The translations under genes and the position numbers were made by a program. A stretch of 64,000 nucleotides of DNA. Source: Oceanobacillus senegalensis (GTDB lineage Bacteria > Bacillota > Bacilli > Bacillales > Amphibacillaceae). Every line of letters starts with the position of its first letter. The stretch's first letter is position 1. Below the pieces are notes generated by a model. That model did not search any database. It worked only from the letters and a program-made list of their open reading frames with translations, and was not told the origin of the DNA. The DNA is taken from contig NZ_LT839648.1 of the NCBI RefSeq assembly GCF_900176885.1, positions 2,508,618 through 2,572,617 of the forward strand, written 5' to 3'. Below are positions 10,548 to 18,787 of this stretch, piece after piece.

Positions 10548-10973
10548 ATGAAAGCGAACATTACATGGAATGGTAAAGTTGCCTTTTCGGGAGATACCAC
10601 CTCTGGCCATGAAATTAAAATGGATGGGGCAGAAGAAATCGGCGGACAAAATGCTGGAGTGAGACCGATGGAGCTGTTATTAAATGCTGTTGCTGGCTGT
10701 ACCGGTATCCACGTCATATCTATCTTACAAAAGATGCGTTTAGAGCCTACTTCTTTTCATCTAGAAGTAGAAGGCAAACGTGAGGCAAAACCACCAAAAG
10801 AATTTACAATCATTCAACTACATTTTGAGTTTGAAGGTGAACTACCAGAAGATAAAGTGATACGCGCTATTAAACTAACCAATGAAAAATACTGCTCCGT
10901 AGCGCATTCATTAAATGTACCAATCACATCGACCTATTCCATTAATGGAGTTCATGGAAAGGAACCTATTTAA
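10548..10973 (+). CDS. OsmC/Ohr family protein
   Basis: A 141-residue OsmC-fold protein. The two redox cysteines of the family are present, in NAVAGCTGIH (about Cys51) and EKYCSVAHSL (about Cys114). OsmC/Ohr proteins reduce organic hydroperoxides or handle reactive sulfur species. It has a good AAAGGATG ribosome site and lies 66 bases after the symporter with a terminator only afterwards, so it should share the SAM riboswitch. That context points to a sulfur-linked thiol or peroxide chemistry; this is inference. Confidence 0.88.
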   Translation: MKANITWNGKVAFSGDTTSGHEIKMDGAEEIGGQNAGVRPMELLLNAVAGCTGIHVISILQKMRLEPTSFHLEVEGKREAKPPKEFTIIQLHFEFEGELPEDKVIRAIKLTNEKYCSVAHSLNVPITSTYSINGVHGKEPI

Positions 10974-10990
10974 TTCCTTTAACGGTTTAA

Positions 10991-11030
10991 AAACTCAACA
11001 TTTTCCCTTTGAGAGTGTTGAGTTTTTTTA
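10991..11030 (+). terminator. Terminator of the symporter-OsmC operon
   Basis: AACTCAACA (10992-11000) pairs with TGTTGAGTT (11016-11024), followed by a TTTTTTT run. A matching A-run on the left makes it potentially bidirectional. Confidence 0.88.
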
Positions 11031-11330
11031 CTTTATAGTTTGAAATAACCCATGCTTTAAGGTTCTCCACACGTTTCTTCGTCCTTTAATATTTTTTATC
11101 CTCCATGCATTCCGGAGTTGTATAATTTTTGTTCATTTTCATTTACGTAGTTATTCTACGTTTCCTTTATAGTAAGTTTCATTATTAATATAGTTTAATT
11201 AAAAGGAGTCTAAGTCCATATATTTATTGGATAAAAAAAGGACAACCTAACTAGCCCTTAAGAATGATGCAACAACCCAGTCCTTGCATAGGATAAAGGA
11301 GAAGATTCTTCTCATTTGGAGTTGATACGT
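11031..11330. other. Non-coding stretch before the LysM gene
   Basis: About 300 AT-rich bases. AAGGACAA near 11239 and GTCCTTGC near 11281 could form a weak long-range hairpin. No gene, tRNA or convincing promoter was recognised. Confidence 0.4.
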
Positions 11331-11822
11331 ATGGGTATTGTTACTGAAACACATGTAATCTACACCGTTCAGCCAGGGGAAACAGTCTATTCTATCGCCT
11401 CGAGGTTTTCAAGTGACATACATGAAATAGCTCAAGGTAATCAATTATTTCCCCCAGTTACCGATCCTTTTCTCATCCATCCCGGGCAGGTGTTAGTCGT
11501 CCCCGTTATCGGAAATGCTAACCCGTTCACATATTATATCGTTGCAAAATATGATAGATTATCCGACATTGCAGAACGCTTTTCTACCAATACGGCTGTC
11601 ATTTCCGGAATAAACCACCTACAAAATCCGCATTTCATTCACGTTGGCCAGCCACTACAAATTCCCAGTTTCATTTATAACCTAGAACCCAATGACACCC
11701 TTGGAAACATAGCAAAGCGTTTTCGAGTTACAGTAGATGACATCGTAAAAGCAAACAGCGACCGTCCAGGTTTCTCCATTAACACGTTATGGCCAGCCTA
11801 TTCCATAATAATTCCTTACTGA
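11331..11822 (+). CDS. Triple-LysM peptidoglycan-binding protein
   Basis: About 163 residues made almost entirely of three LysM modules, roughly residues 7-52, 60-105 and 112-160. The first reads YTVQPGETVYSIASRF...HPGQVLVVP, the second VAKYDRLSDIAERF...HVGQPLQIP, and the third EPNDTLGNIAKRF. There is no enzymatic domain and no clear signal peptide, which resembles small LysM proteins of Bacillus spores or of unknown location. The ATG at 11331 has GGAG 9 bases upstream; an in-frame TTG at 11316 is less likely. LysM binds GlcNAc-containing polymers. Confidence 0.82.
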   Translation: MGIVTETHVIYTVQPGETVYSIASRFSSDIHEIAQGNQLFPPVTDPFLIHPGQVLVVPVIGNANPFTYYIVAKYDRLSDIAERFSTNTAVISGINHLQNPHFIHVGQPLQIPSFIYNLEPNDTLGNIAKRFRVTVDDIVKANSDRPGFSINTLWPAYSIIIPY

Positions 11823-11859
11823 AGGTGTTAAATGAAAACTGTTTTCTAAAAGCTTATTG

Positions 11860-11970
11860 CTTCCGTCAGAAAAAATGAATGTTCCCCTACTCGATGGATG
11901 TACGTGTTGCTTTCCACTCCGGTAGTCGCCTTACACAAGCAAGGCTTCAGGCTCCTCGTCAGAAAACCAC
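11860..11970. repeat. Possible dispersed repeat or decayed intergenic element
   Basis: This gene-free stretch is GC-richer than its surroundings and reads GAGGAGCCTGAAGCCTTGC and TACCGGAGTGGAAAGC on the minus strand, reminiscent of short intergenic repeats of Bacillaceae. No second copy was seen in the window. Confidence 0.25.
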
Positions 11971-12023
11971 TTCCTTGAATAGAATAGAATAGTATCGTTT
12001 CTGTATGTGATACCTAGAATTTT

Positions 12024-12070
12024 AAAAAAACGTAGAAGTGGGATATCCCATCCCTCTCCTACGCTTTTTT
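12024..12070 (-). terminator. Bidirectional terminator after the rhodanese gene
   Basis: CGTAGAAGTGGG and a matching ...CTCCTACG arm form an imperfect hairpin flanked by AAAAAAA on the left and TTTTTTT on the right, so it can stop transcription from both sides. It abuts the rhodanese stop codon. Confidence 0.75.
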
Positions 12071-12960
12071 TACTTAGTTTCAAGTGGCAATGATGGGTTT
12101 TTCGCCCATTCTGTCAAAGATCCATCATATACTGCCACATTCTTTTGTCCAAGTTTATTTAAAATTAGTGCATTCCAAGTAGCTGCTATGGCACTTCCAC
12201 AATAGGTAATCACCTTTTTATTTGGATCAAGTGCCCCTACTTTTCCAAATGTTTCTCCTAGTTTTTCATCTTCATAGAGTTCATGTGTTTTCGAATCCGA
12301 GTGTGCTCCAAAGAAAACATTAAGACTTCCAGGAATATGACCTGGTCTCCCATACGTATTCGTTTCACCTTTATAGTTACTTTCCGATAAACTATCTATT
12401 ATAATCACATTCTCATCATTAATAGCGTGTAACACATCATCTTTTGTTACAAATAAGTCAGGGTTTCTTTTACCGATGAAATTCCCCTTTGGATAAGAAC
12501 CAGGCTCCATTGTTACTGGGCGCCCTTCTTCTTTCCACTTCGGTAATCCTCCATCAAGAACTGCAACATCTTCAAATCCTTCATAACGTAGTTGCCAAGC
12601 AAGACGTGATGCCCAGTCAGATGCAATAACGGGGGAATTCACTTGTGCTCCTCGATCATAAACTACGACATAGGTACCCTCACTAACACCAAGTTCACTA
12701 ATTTTCTCTACAAACCTTTCACGAGAAGGGTGGGTAAAGGCAAATTCCGATTCAGGTTCAGAAAGTTCTTCATATAAATCAGCAAAAACAGCTCCAGGAA
12801 TATGTTCCTTTTCATAAGCCTCTTTTCCAGACCAAAGATTATAATAACCATCTCCACCATTATGTTCTAAAAAGGTAGTTGCATCTAGTAATCTTAGATT
12901 AGAATCATTCAACCTCTTAGCAAGCCAGTCTGTCGTTACAATATATGGGACAGTACTCAT
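12070..12960 (-). CDS. Thiosulfate/3-mercaptopyruvate sulfurtransferase (two-domain rhodanese)
   Basis: A 296-residue tandem rhodanese. The inactive N-terminal domain (about 5-150) contains YDRGAQVNSP, and the catalytic domain (about 165-290) carries Cys254 in the loop CGSAIAA. The enzyme transfers sulfane sulfur from thiosulfate or mercaptopyruvate to a thiol acceptor. The usual loops are CRKGVT (thiosulfate type) or CGSGVTA (mercaptopyruvate type), so this loop is closest to the mercaptopyruvate type but not identical. GAGGAGG precedes the ATG. The gene appears monocistronic. Confidence 0.9.
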   Translation of the reverse strand: MSTVPYIVTTDWLAKRLNDSNLRLLDATTFLEHNGGDGYYNLWSGKEAYEKEHIPGAVFADLYEELSEPESEFAFTHPSRERFVEKISELGVSEGTYVVVYDRGAQVNSPVIASDWASRLAWQLRYEGFEDVAVLDGGLPKWKEEGRPVTMEPGSYPKGNFIGKRNPDLFVTKDDVLHAINDENVIIIDSLSESNYKGETNTYGRPGHIPGSLNVFFGAHSDSKTHELYEDEKLGETFGKVGALDPNKKVITYCGSAIAATWNALILNKLGQKNVAVYDGSLTEWAKNPSLPLETK

Positions 12961-13070
12961 TATTTTCCTCCTCTTTCAATAAATATATAAAACCCATCTA
13001 TTTACTTTGATTTAAATGTAACATAAAGACATTTACATATCCATTAGGATGCCTGCCCCGATTTAGAGCC

Positions 13071-13110
13071 AAAAAAAAGCAGTTCCATTCAATATATGAA
13101 GTGAACTGCA
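13071..13110 (-). terminator. Terminator after the alpha-helical hypothetical gene
   Basis: On the minus strand GCAGTTCACTTC and GAATGGAACTGC form a stem around a 7-base loop, followed by eight Ts. It lies 20 bases past the stop codon at 13131. Confidence 0.88.
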
Positions 13111-13130
13111 TATAAAAACTTTATTTACTG

Positions 13131-14516
13131 TTAAACAGAACTTCCCTTTAATTCTATCTTATCCAATTCATTGATAAATGCAGGCTTACGATGATAGGTT
13201 TGCATAAATTCTTTAACCATCTCAAGAAATTTTGTTTGACCACATGCTTTTCGATACAATTCTAATTTCTGACATACGTTACGATATTCCTTTCGTTCTG
13301 ATGCATGCTCCGCTTCCCATCTGATATAATTGGTAAACATTTCAACTACTTTGTCCTTATAATCTTCCAATAAGTACGGATATAGTTCTAGAATGGTAGA
13401 TGGTGATTGTTCACAATATTTAAGGATTTTATCGCCCCTGTTCTCTGCTTTTGCGATGTACTCATATACATGCGGCAGGTATCCGGATTTCTCCTCAAAT
13501 ACATGGAATATCTCTTCTATTACTACTTTCCATTCTTCAGTAGAATATAAGTCTTTCAATTTACCATATGCTTCGTATTCATTGTCATAAACAAACTCAA
13601 GTAAGACTTCCTTTTGTTTATCAATATCTTCCATTGCTTCATATACTTGTAATTGATATTGTTTCCACTTCTTCATTAAGCCTGGATAATTACTATCATT
13701 TTTTTCTCCCTCTTCACATATCGTTAAAGCTGCCGCATAGTTTTCATTGGCCATTTCCTTTTTTATTGCCATTTCACGGAACTTATCAAAATCAAGATTT
13801 TCCCGGATAAGCTGTTCTGCTTTCTCTGATTCGCCGTTCCGCTCTAAGATCTTTAGCTGCAGCTCCTTAATAGATTGCTGATCATTATCTGATGCCCAGG
13901 AAGAATTAGTAGAAATTTGACTTAAAAGCTTATCCAGCGTTTCCTCTAGTTGCTTTCTAGCTGTAGAACGAGCTGAATAGGTCGTACATACATCTAACAA
14001 GTCATAACGCGTATCATTCCAGCCATCATATCGCTTATTCATCGCTTCCTTCAAAATAAGCTGGAACATATTCCCCTGTACACGGTGGTTGGTGGATAAA
14101 AGCACCATGGATGATGCATCCTTAAGTAGAGTAATACTTTCATTTACAATATAACCAATTTCTCCACTAGAATCGTCCGTATACTGAAGCATATCGATAA
14201 CCATCGAAAGCACCGTTATTCCGAAACGGATTGCTGTTTCTTCTTCCCCGTTGTTTAGCTTATTCCTGCCTTTATCAAGTACCATCTCTGCACCTTGAAG
14301 TGCAGCATGTACATTTCTCCAAGAGATAAATCCTCGTCTTTTATTCTCATTTATATATTTTCGAATGAGTTGTTTACTGGCTTTCACTTCGTCATTAGGT
14401 GTGATTATTTTAAACTCCACCTTCTTCTGAACATCCTCATCCCCTTCAACTAAATCCATGACTAATTCTATTAATTCTTTTTTCGTTAACTTAGAAACTT
14501 TATTATATAAATCCAA
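13131..14516 (-). CDS. Hypothetical alpha-helical (TPR/solenoid-like) protein
   Basis: A protein of about 461 residues, rich in charged amphipathic helices with repeated A/L patterns such as MANENYAAALTICEEGEK, suggesting an alpha-solenoid scaffold. No catalytic motif, signal peptide or membrane segment is visible. It begins LTKKELIELVMDLVEGDED-like, reminiscent of helical regions seen with SWIM-type proteins, but I do not recognise a named family. I choose the TTG at 14516 because GAGGGGAG lies 9 bases upstream. The longer frame to a GTG at 14594 has no ribosome site, and an extended -10 element lies inside that extension. It is followed by a strong terminator. Confidence 0.7.
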   Translation of the reverse strand: MDLYNKVSKLTKKELIELVMDLVEGDEDVQKKVEFKIITPNDEVKASKQLIRKYINENKRRGFISWRNVHAALQGAEMVLDKGRNKLNNGEEETAIRFGITVLSMVIDMLQYTDDSSGEIGYIVNESITLLKDASSMVLLSTNHRVQGNMFQLILKEAMNKRYDGWNDTRYDLLDVCTTYSARSTARKQLEETLDKLLSQISTNSSWASDNDQQSIKELQLKILERNGESEKAEQLIRENLDFDKFREMAIKKEMANENYAAALTICEEGEKNDSNYPGLMKKWKQYQLQVYEAMEDIDKQKEVLLEFVYDNEYEAYGKLKDLYSTEEWKVVIEEIFHVFEEKSGYLPHVYEYIAKAENRGDKILKYCEQSPSTILELYPYLLEDYKDKVVEMFTNYIRWEAEHASERKEYRNVCQKLELYRKACGQTKFLEMVKEFMQTYHRKPAFINELDKIELKGSSV

Positions 14517-14559
14517 ATATTCGGACTCCCCTCTAAAAGCAAACGATCTATTTTTAATT

Positions 14560-14568
14560 ATTTTACCA
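14560..14568 (-). promoter_or_regulatory. Extended -10 promoter of the alpha-helical hypothetical gene
   Basis: The minus strand reads TATGGTAAAAT, an extended -10 (TGnTAAAAT) about 45 bases upstream of the TTG start at 14516. The -35 at the correct distance (TGTCAG) is poor, as is usual for extended -10 promoters. Confidence 0.5.
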
Positions 14569-14629
14569 TACTTTATCGGCACCTGACACTTCACTAATTT
14601 TATTGATTAGCGTATAATTTGAGGTTTAC

Positions 14630-14659
14630 TTGACCACCTGCCCATTGATTATATATGAT
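14630..14659 (+). promoter_or_regulatory. Promoter of the nucleoside hydrolase gene
   Basis: TTGACC (14630-14635), an 18-base spacer and TATGAT (14654-14659), followed 33 bases later by the ATG at 14692 with an AAAAGGAG ribosome site. Confidence 0.6.
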
Positions 14660-14691
14660 GAAATGAAGTTATTTAAAAGGAGATTAATGCA

Positions 14692-15630
14692 ATGACTAAA
14701 AAGGTATATTTAAATCACGATGGTGGGGTTGATGACTTAGTTTCCTTATTTTTGCTATTACAAATGGAGGATGTTGAATTAATTGGGACAGGTGTTATTC
14801 CAGCGGATTGTTATTTAGAACCTGCTGTTTCAGCTAGTCGAAAAATCATTGACCGCTTTGGTAATGGAAAACAATTAGTAGTAGCTAACTCCACGTCACG
14901 TGGGAAAAATCCCTTTCCCAAAGACTGGCGTATGCATGCCTTCTATGTCGATGCATTACCAATATTAAATGAACACCTTCCAGTAAAAACAAAAGAATCC
15001 AATTTACCAGCTCACCAAGACATGATTCAAGCACTAAGGCGAAGCGACTCTAAAGTCTCTTTAGTATTTGTTGGACCATTGACTGATCTCGCAAGGGCAT
15101 TGAAAGAAGCACCAGACATTGAAGACAAAATTGAAAAGTTAACATGGATGGGTGGAACCCTTTTAGAAAAAGGAAATGTAGAAGAACCTGAACATGATGG
15201 AACAGCTGAATGGAATGCTTTCTGGGACCCGGAAGCTGTCAAAAAGGTATGGGACAGTAACATACCAATTGATTTAGTTGCACTCGAAAGTACTAATATG
15301 GTTCCATTAACGATGGATGTACGAAATCGTTGGGCTGCCGAACGAACAGATATAGGAATTGATTTTCTTGGCCAATGCTATGCCATGGTACCGCCACTAG
15401 TACATTTCCAAACAAATTCCACCTATTTTCTATGGGATGTTCTAACTACTGCAACGATTGGTAGAGACGATTTAGTTAAGAAAAGAGAAGTAAAATGCGT
15501 TGTTCATGCCCATGGCCCAAGTCAGGGAAAAACAGAAATATCTAAAGAAGGACGTCCTGTAAATCTAGTATATGAAGTTCATCGCGATGCATTTTTTGAT
15601 TATATAACGAATTTAGCAAAACACGGCTAA
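14692..15630 (+). CDS. Inosine-uridine nucleoside hydrolase family protein
   Basis: A 312-residue protein of the nucleoside N-ribohydrolase fold, which cleaves the N-glycosidic bond of (deoxy)ribonucleosides using a calcium site. The N-terminal metal-binding motif reads NHDGGVDD (8-15) instead of the usual DTDPGxDD, keeping the key aspartates. FVGPLTDLA and WMGG follow in the standard order, and LWDVLT near 245 supplies the late aspartate. Length is normal. It stands alone with its own promoter. The divergent motif leaves the true substrate open. Confidence 0.85.
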   Translation: MTKKVYLNHDGGVDDLVSLFLLLQMEDVELIGTGVIPADCYLEPAVSASRKIIDRFGNGKQLVVANSTSRGKNPFPKDWRMHAFYVDALPILNEHLPVKTKESNLPAHQDMIQALRRSDSKVSLVFVGPLTDLARALKEAPDIEDKIEKLTWMGGTLLEKGNVEEPEHDGTAEWNAFWDPEAVKKVWDSNIPIDLVALESTNMVPLTMDVRNRWAAERTDIGIDFLGQCYAMVPPLVHFQTNSTYFLWDVLTTATIGRDDLVKKREVKCVVHAHGPSQGKTEISKEGRPVNLVYEVHRDAFFDYITNLAKHG

Positions 15631-15654
15631 CTAAGGACGGTTCCGGTAACGCTC

Positions 15655-15701
15655 AAAAAAAGAATTGGGGCATTGTATCCATATAAATATTCTGCCCCAA
15701 T
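15655..15701. terminator. Hairpin between nucleoside hydrolase and ddh genes
   Basis: AATTGGGGCA and TGCCCCAATT form a perfect 10-base-pair stem with a 20-odd base loop. The T-run (TCTTTTTTTG) is only on the minus-strand side, so as a plus-strand terminator it is weak. It is preceded by another AAGGACGGTTC word at 15,633. Confidence 0.5.
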
Positions 15702-15823
15702 TAGAGATTTCGGTCCTGCTTAGGCTTTCCATTAATTAGATGGGCTTCCCTCTCCGTTTTGGCTTTTTCTTCAATCTTATAAACGCATTCCCCTTCAATT
15801 TCGAGAGTTCCAACAATCAAATA

Positions 15824-15852
15824 TTTTCAAATGTTTCTATTTGCTTTATAAT
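15824..15852 (+). promoter_or_regulatory. Promoter of ddh
   Basis: TTTTCA (15824-15829), a 17-base spacer and a perfect TATAAT (15847-15852), 54 bases before the start codon at 15907. Confidence 0.72.
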
Positions 15853-15906
15853 GGGAAACAACAACTCTGTATCTTGCTACAGAGACTATTAAAAGGAGCA
15901 ATGTAT

Positions 15907-16893
15907 ATGAGCAATAAAATTAAACTTGGAATCATTGGATACGGTAATCTTGGAAAAGGTGCAGTAAAAGCTATTAATCAAACTCCAGACATGGAATTAG
16001 TTGCTATTTTCACGAGAAGAGATCCAGATTCATTAAATCTAGATGAGCCTAATGTAAAGGCTGTACATATTTCAAATGCGAGTGAGTATCAAAATGATAT
16101 TGATGTCATGTTACTATGTGGAGGTTCTGCTACGGACTTACCAGAACAAACTCCGCACTTTGCAAGCATGTTCAATACGGTAGATAGTTATGATACTCAC
16201 GCAAAAATTCCCGAATTTTATCAATCTGTACATGAAGTTGCAGCAAAGCATGATAAAACAGCCATTATCTCTGTAGGCTGGGATCCAGGCCTATTTTCTA
16301 TTAACCGTGTAATGGCTGAAGCAATTTTACCTAATGGAGAAAACTATACATTCTGGGGTAAAGGGCTCAGTCAAGGACACTCTGATGCAGTAAGGAGAGT
16401 AAACGGTGTTAAAAACGGAGTTCAATACACTATTCCATCTGAACCGGCAATTGAAAGAGTTCGTAGTGGTGAAAATCCGGAATTAGCTACTTCAGAAAAA
16501 CACCGTCGCGTTTGCTATATTGTTGCTGAAGATGGAGCAGATAAAGCCGCAATAGAAAATGAAATAAAAACAATGCCTAATTACTTCGCGGACTATGAAA
16601 CGGAAGTGCATTTCATTTCAGAAGAGGAATTAGCACGTGACCACTCTAAAGCTCCACACGGCGGATTTGTCATTCGAGGTGGAAATACAGGAGAGGATAA
16701 TAAGCAAATTTACGAATTCTCCCTTAAGTTAGACAGTAATCCAGAATTTACTGCAAGTGTATTAGTCGCATATGCCAGAGCCGCTTATCGTTTAAGTAAT
16801 GAAAAGCAATTTGGCGCTAAAACGGTTTATGATGTGGCACCAGGTTATATTTCACCACGATCAGCTGAAGAGCTTAGAAAAAATTATTTATAA
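15907..16893 (+). CDS. ddh: meso-Diaminopimelate dehydrogenase
   Basis: A 328-residue NADPH-dependent enzyme that makes meso-2,6-diaminopimelate from tetrahydrodipicolinate in one step, for lysine and peptidoglycan. The nucleotide loop is GYGNLGKG (11-18). Family wording such as SVGWDPGLFSINRV and FWGKGLSQGHSDAVRR-like segments, and the C-terminal APGYISPRSAE, match Ddh throughout. AAGGAG at 15893-15898 is 8 bases before the ATG at 15907, which I prefer to the ATG at 15901 (2 bases). It is monocistronic with its own promoter and terminator. Ddh is patchily distributed in Bacillaceae. Confidence 0.95.
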   Translation: MSNKIKLGIIGYGNLGKGAVKAINQTPDMELVAIFTRRDPDSLNLDEPNVKAVHISNASEYQNDIDVMLLCGGSATDLPEQTPHFASMFNTVDSYDTHAKIPEFYQSVHEVAAKHDKTAIISVGWDPGLFSINRVMAEAILPNGENYTFWGKGLSQGHSDAVRRVNGVKNGVQYTIPSEPAIERVRSGENPELATSEKHRRVCYIVAEDGADKAAIENEIKTMPNYFADYETEVHFISEEELARDHSKAPHGGFVIRGGNTGEDNKQIYEFSLKLDSNPEFTASVLVAYARAAYRLSNEKQFGAKTVYDVAPGYISPRSAEELRKNYL

Positions 16894-16906
16894 GAAATAA
16901 AACAGG

Positions 16907-16938
16907 AACAACTCCCTCTTAATAAAGGGAGTTGTTTT
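16907..16938 (+). terminator. Terminator of ddh
   Basis: ACAACTCCCT pairs with AGGGAGTTGT around an 8-base loop, followed by TTTTTA. The nitronate monooxygenase remnant begins immediately to the right. Confidence 0.9.
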
Positions 16939-16940
16939 TA

Positions 16941-17574
16941 TCATCTAAATTGATTTTTCCTCCAACTCCCTGTCCTGCCCCACCAAACATCTTTCCGAGC
17001 CTTCATTTCTGGATCACTCATTTTTGAGAAATCAATCTTCTCCTTCTTCTTCTTCAGTTTATCCGGATCTAAACCAGCGTTAACTATGCTTGGAACCAGA
17101 TAATTTGCATTAATACCACTAAATGCATCGGTGTATATAATATCTTTAATAGAGGAGTCAACTATCATATTTTTGTATGCATCTTTCGCTCCACTCCCCA
17201 GCGTTGAGATAAAACGGGTACCAATATAAGCAAAATCTGCCCCAAGAATTTCCGTTAAAAGAATATCCTCTCCTTTTGACATTCCACCAAACAATGCAAT
17301 CGGACCATCAAAAAACTCCCTAACCTCATGAACAAAGGTAATGGGGTTATATATACCACCATGGTCACCAGCACCACTTGCAACTAGGACTAACCCATCA
17401 GCTCCCTTTTCAATCGCTTTCTTGGCAAATTTAATGTTAATGACATCGGAGAAAGCCCCCCATCATATTTATGCACAATTTCTGCAACTGAGCTTGGATC
17501 TCCTAATGATGTAATAACGACTGGTAGCTGGTATTTTTCGACTAATTTAAGTTCTTCTACATAGCGTTTAAGCT
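16941..17574 (-). pseudogene. Nitronate monooxygenase fragment, duplicate of the 50.8-51.8 kb gene
   Basis: Both the nucleotide and protein sequence closely follow the intact gene at 50837-51829. ILGADFAYIGTRFI and DAFSGINANYL are shared, as are long identical DNA stretches. This copy lacks the N-terminal third (match ends near 17574), has a frame break near 17455 (AAAGCCCCCCATC against an intact stretch with more bases), and loses its C-terminus through a frameshift near VWWGRTGS. The FMN-dependent oxidase cannot be functional. It is a truncated paralogous copy. Confidence 0.85.
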
Positions 17575-17590
17575 AATAAGTCAGATCCAT

Positions 17591-17712
17591 TTATAAATAT
17601 GCTTCCAAAGATACTAGGAAGGCCATCACATTGGCAATTTCATGAGGAAGTGCAACACGTTTCATTGTGGTTTTTCTTTGAATTCCCTTCATGAACCGCT
17701 CATTTTCTATAT
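17591..17712 (-). pseudogene. C-terminal scrap of a short-chain dehydrogenase
   Basis: The minus strand encodes MKRVALPHEIANVMAFLVSL, then a stop at 17591. This is the conserved PxEIANVxAFLxS segment near the end of classical SDRs; the Rossmann and catalytic parts are absent. It lies directly against the end of the nitronate monooxygenase fragment, indicating a recombination joint. The region 17713-17760 holds nothing recognisable. Confidence 0.6.
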
Positions 17713-17760
17713 AAGCCGTGTTTTAATTGCCTTATAAGCTCAAATTTAATTTGGTAATAA

Positions 17761-18765
17761 TTATGATATCCTCACCAACTGCTTTCCTATATTTTCACCT
17801 TCAAATAACCCAATAAAAGCTTTAGGAGCATTTTCCAATCCAGCTACAATGCTTTCACGATACTTTAGAGATCCATTTTTTACCCAGTTACCTAGCTGTG
17901 TATATCCTTCTTCAAAGTGATCCGCGTAATCTCTAACAATAAATCCTTTCATTAAGGCACTACGTTGAATTAACTGACTTTGTACTCGTGGACTCTCTAC
18001 GGATTTTTCCATGTTATAGGAAGAAATCTGACCACATAAAACAATCCTAGAATAAAAGTTTATTAACCTCATCACCGCATCTGAAATTTCTCCTCCTACA
18101 TTATCAAAATATATGTCTACCCCATTTGGACAGGCACTTTTGAGAGACTTTAACACATTTTCGGTTTTATAATTGATTGTTTCGTCAAACCCGAGTTCAT
18201 TTTTCAAATAGTTTACTTTTTCCTCAGAACCTGCAATTCCGATTACTCGACATCCTTTTATTTTCGCAATTTGACCCACAGTCATTCCTACTGCCCCAGA
18301 TGCCCCAGAGACCACTACTGTCTCTTCAGCTTTTGGTTTACCAATATCAAGTAACCCAAAATAGGCAGTTAATCCCGGCATTCCTACTATTCCTAGTGCC
18401 GTTGATATCGGTGCTAAATTAGGGTCAACTTTTCTAATATTATCTCCATTTGAAACAGAATAGTCGGACCATCCAAGACGCCCTTCTACTATTTCTCCCT
18501 CTTTATATGATAAATTCTTAGATTCAATGACTTCACCAACTATTCCCCCAGTCAACACTTCATTTAATTGGAAAGGATCTACATATGTTTTAATTCCTCG
18601 CATCCTTCCCCGCATATAAGGGTCAACAGACAAATAAATAGACCGAATTAACAGCTCTCCTTCTTTAATTGTGGGTATGGAATTGGTAACTAACTTAAAA
18701 TCCTCTGCTTTTGGCATTCCCTTAGGTCTTCTTACTAAAAGGATACTGCGATTGACCTTTTCCAT
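17761..18765 (-). CDS. yfmJ: Zinc-independent MDR oxidoreductase, YfmJ/CurA-like
   Basis: A 334-residue NADP-dependent medium-chain reductase of the alkenal/one reductase group. It has no zinc ligands. SVDPYMRGRM near 47-56 and the nucleotide loop VVSGASGAVGMTVGQIAK near 148-165 are typical of YfmJ and leukotriene-B4 12-hydroxydehydrogenase-like enzymes, which reduce alpha,beta-unsaturated carbonyls. AAGGGGTG precedes the ATG. The upstream neighbour on the same strand is a broken SDR. It may detoxify enals; the substrate is inferred from family. Confidence 0.88.
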   Translation of the reverse strand: MEKVNRSILLVRRPKGMPKAEDFKLVTNSIPTIKEGELLIRSIYLSVDPYMRGRMRGIKTYVDPFQLNEVLTGGIVGEVIESKNLSYKEGEIVEGRLGWSDYSVSNGDNIRKVDPNLAPISTALGIVGMPGLTAYFGLLDIGKPKAEETVVVSGASGAVGMTVGQIAKIKGCRVIGIAGSEEKVNYLKNELGFDETINYKTENVLKSLKSACPNGVDIYFDNVGGEISDAVMRLINFYSRIVLCGQISSYNMEKSVESPRVQSQLIQRSALMKGFIVRDYADHFEEGYTQLGNWVKNGSLKYRESIVAGLENAPKAFIGLFEGENIGKQLVRIS

Positions 18766-18787
18766 TTTAAAATCACCCCTTAACTAT

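Noticed and set aside
10991-11030. Possible second riboswitch after OsmC
   Set aside because: Only a simple terminator hairpin is present; no aptamer signature.
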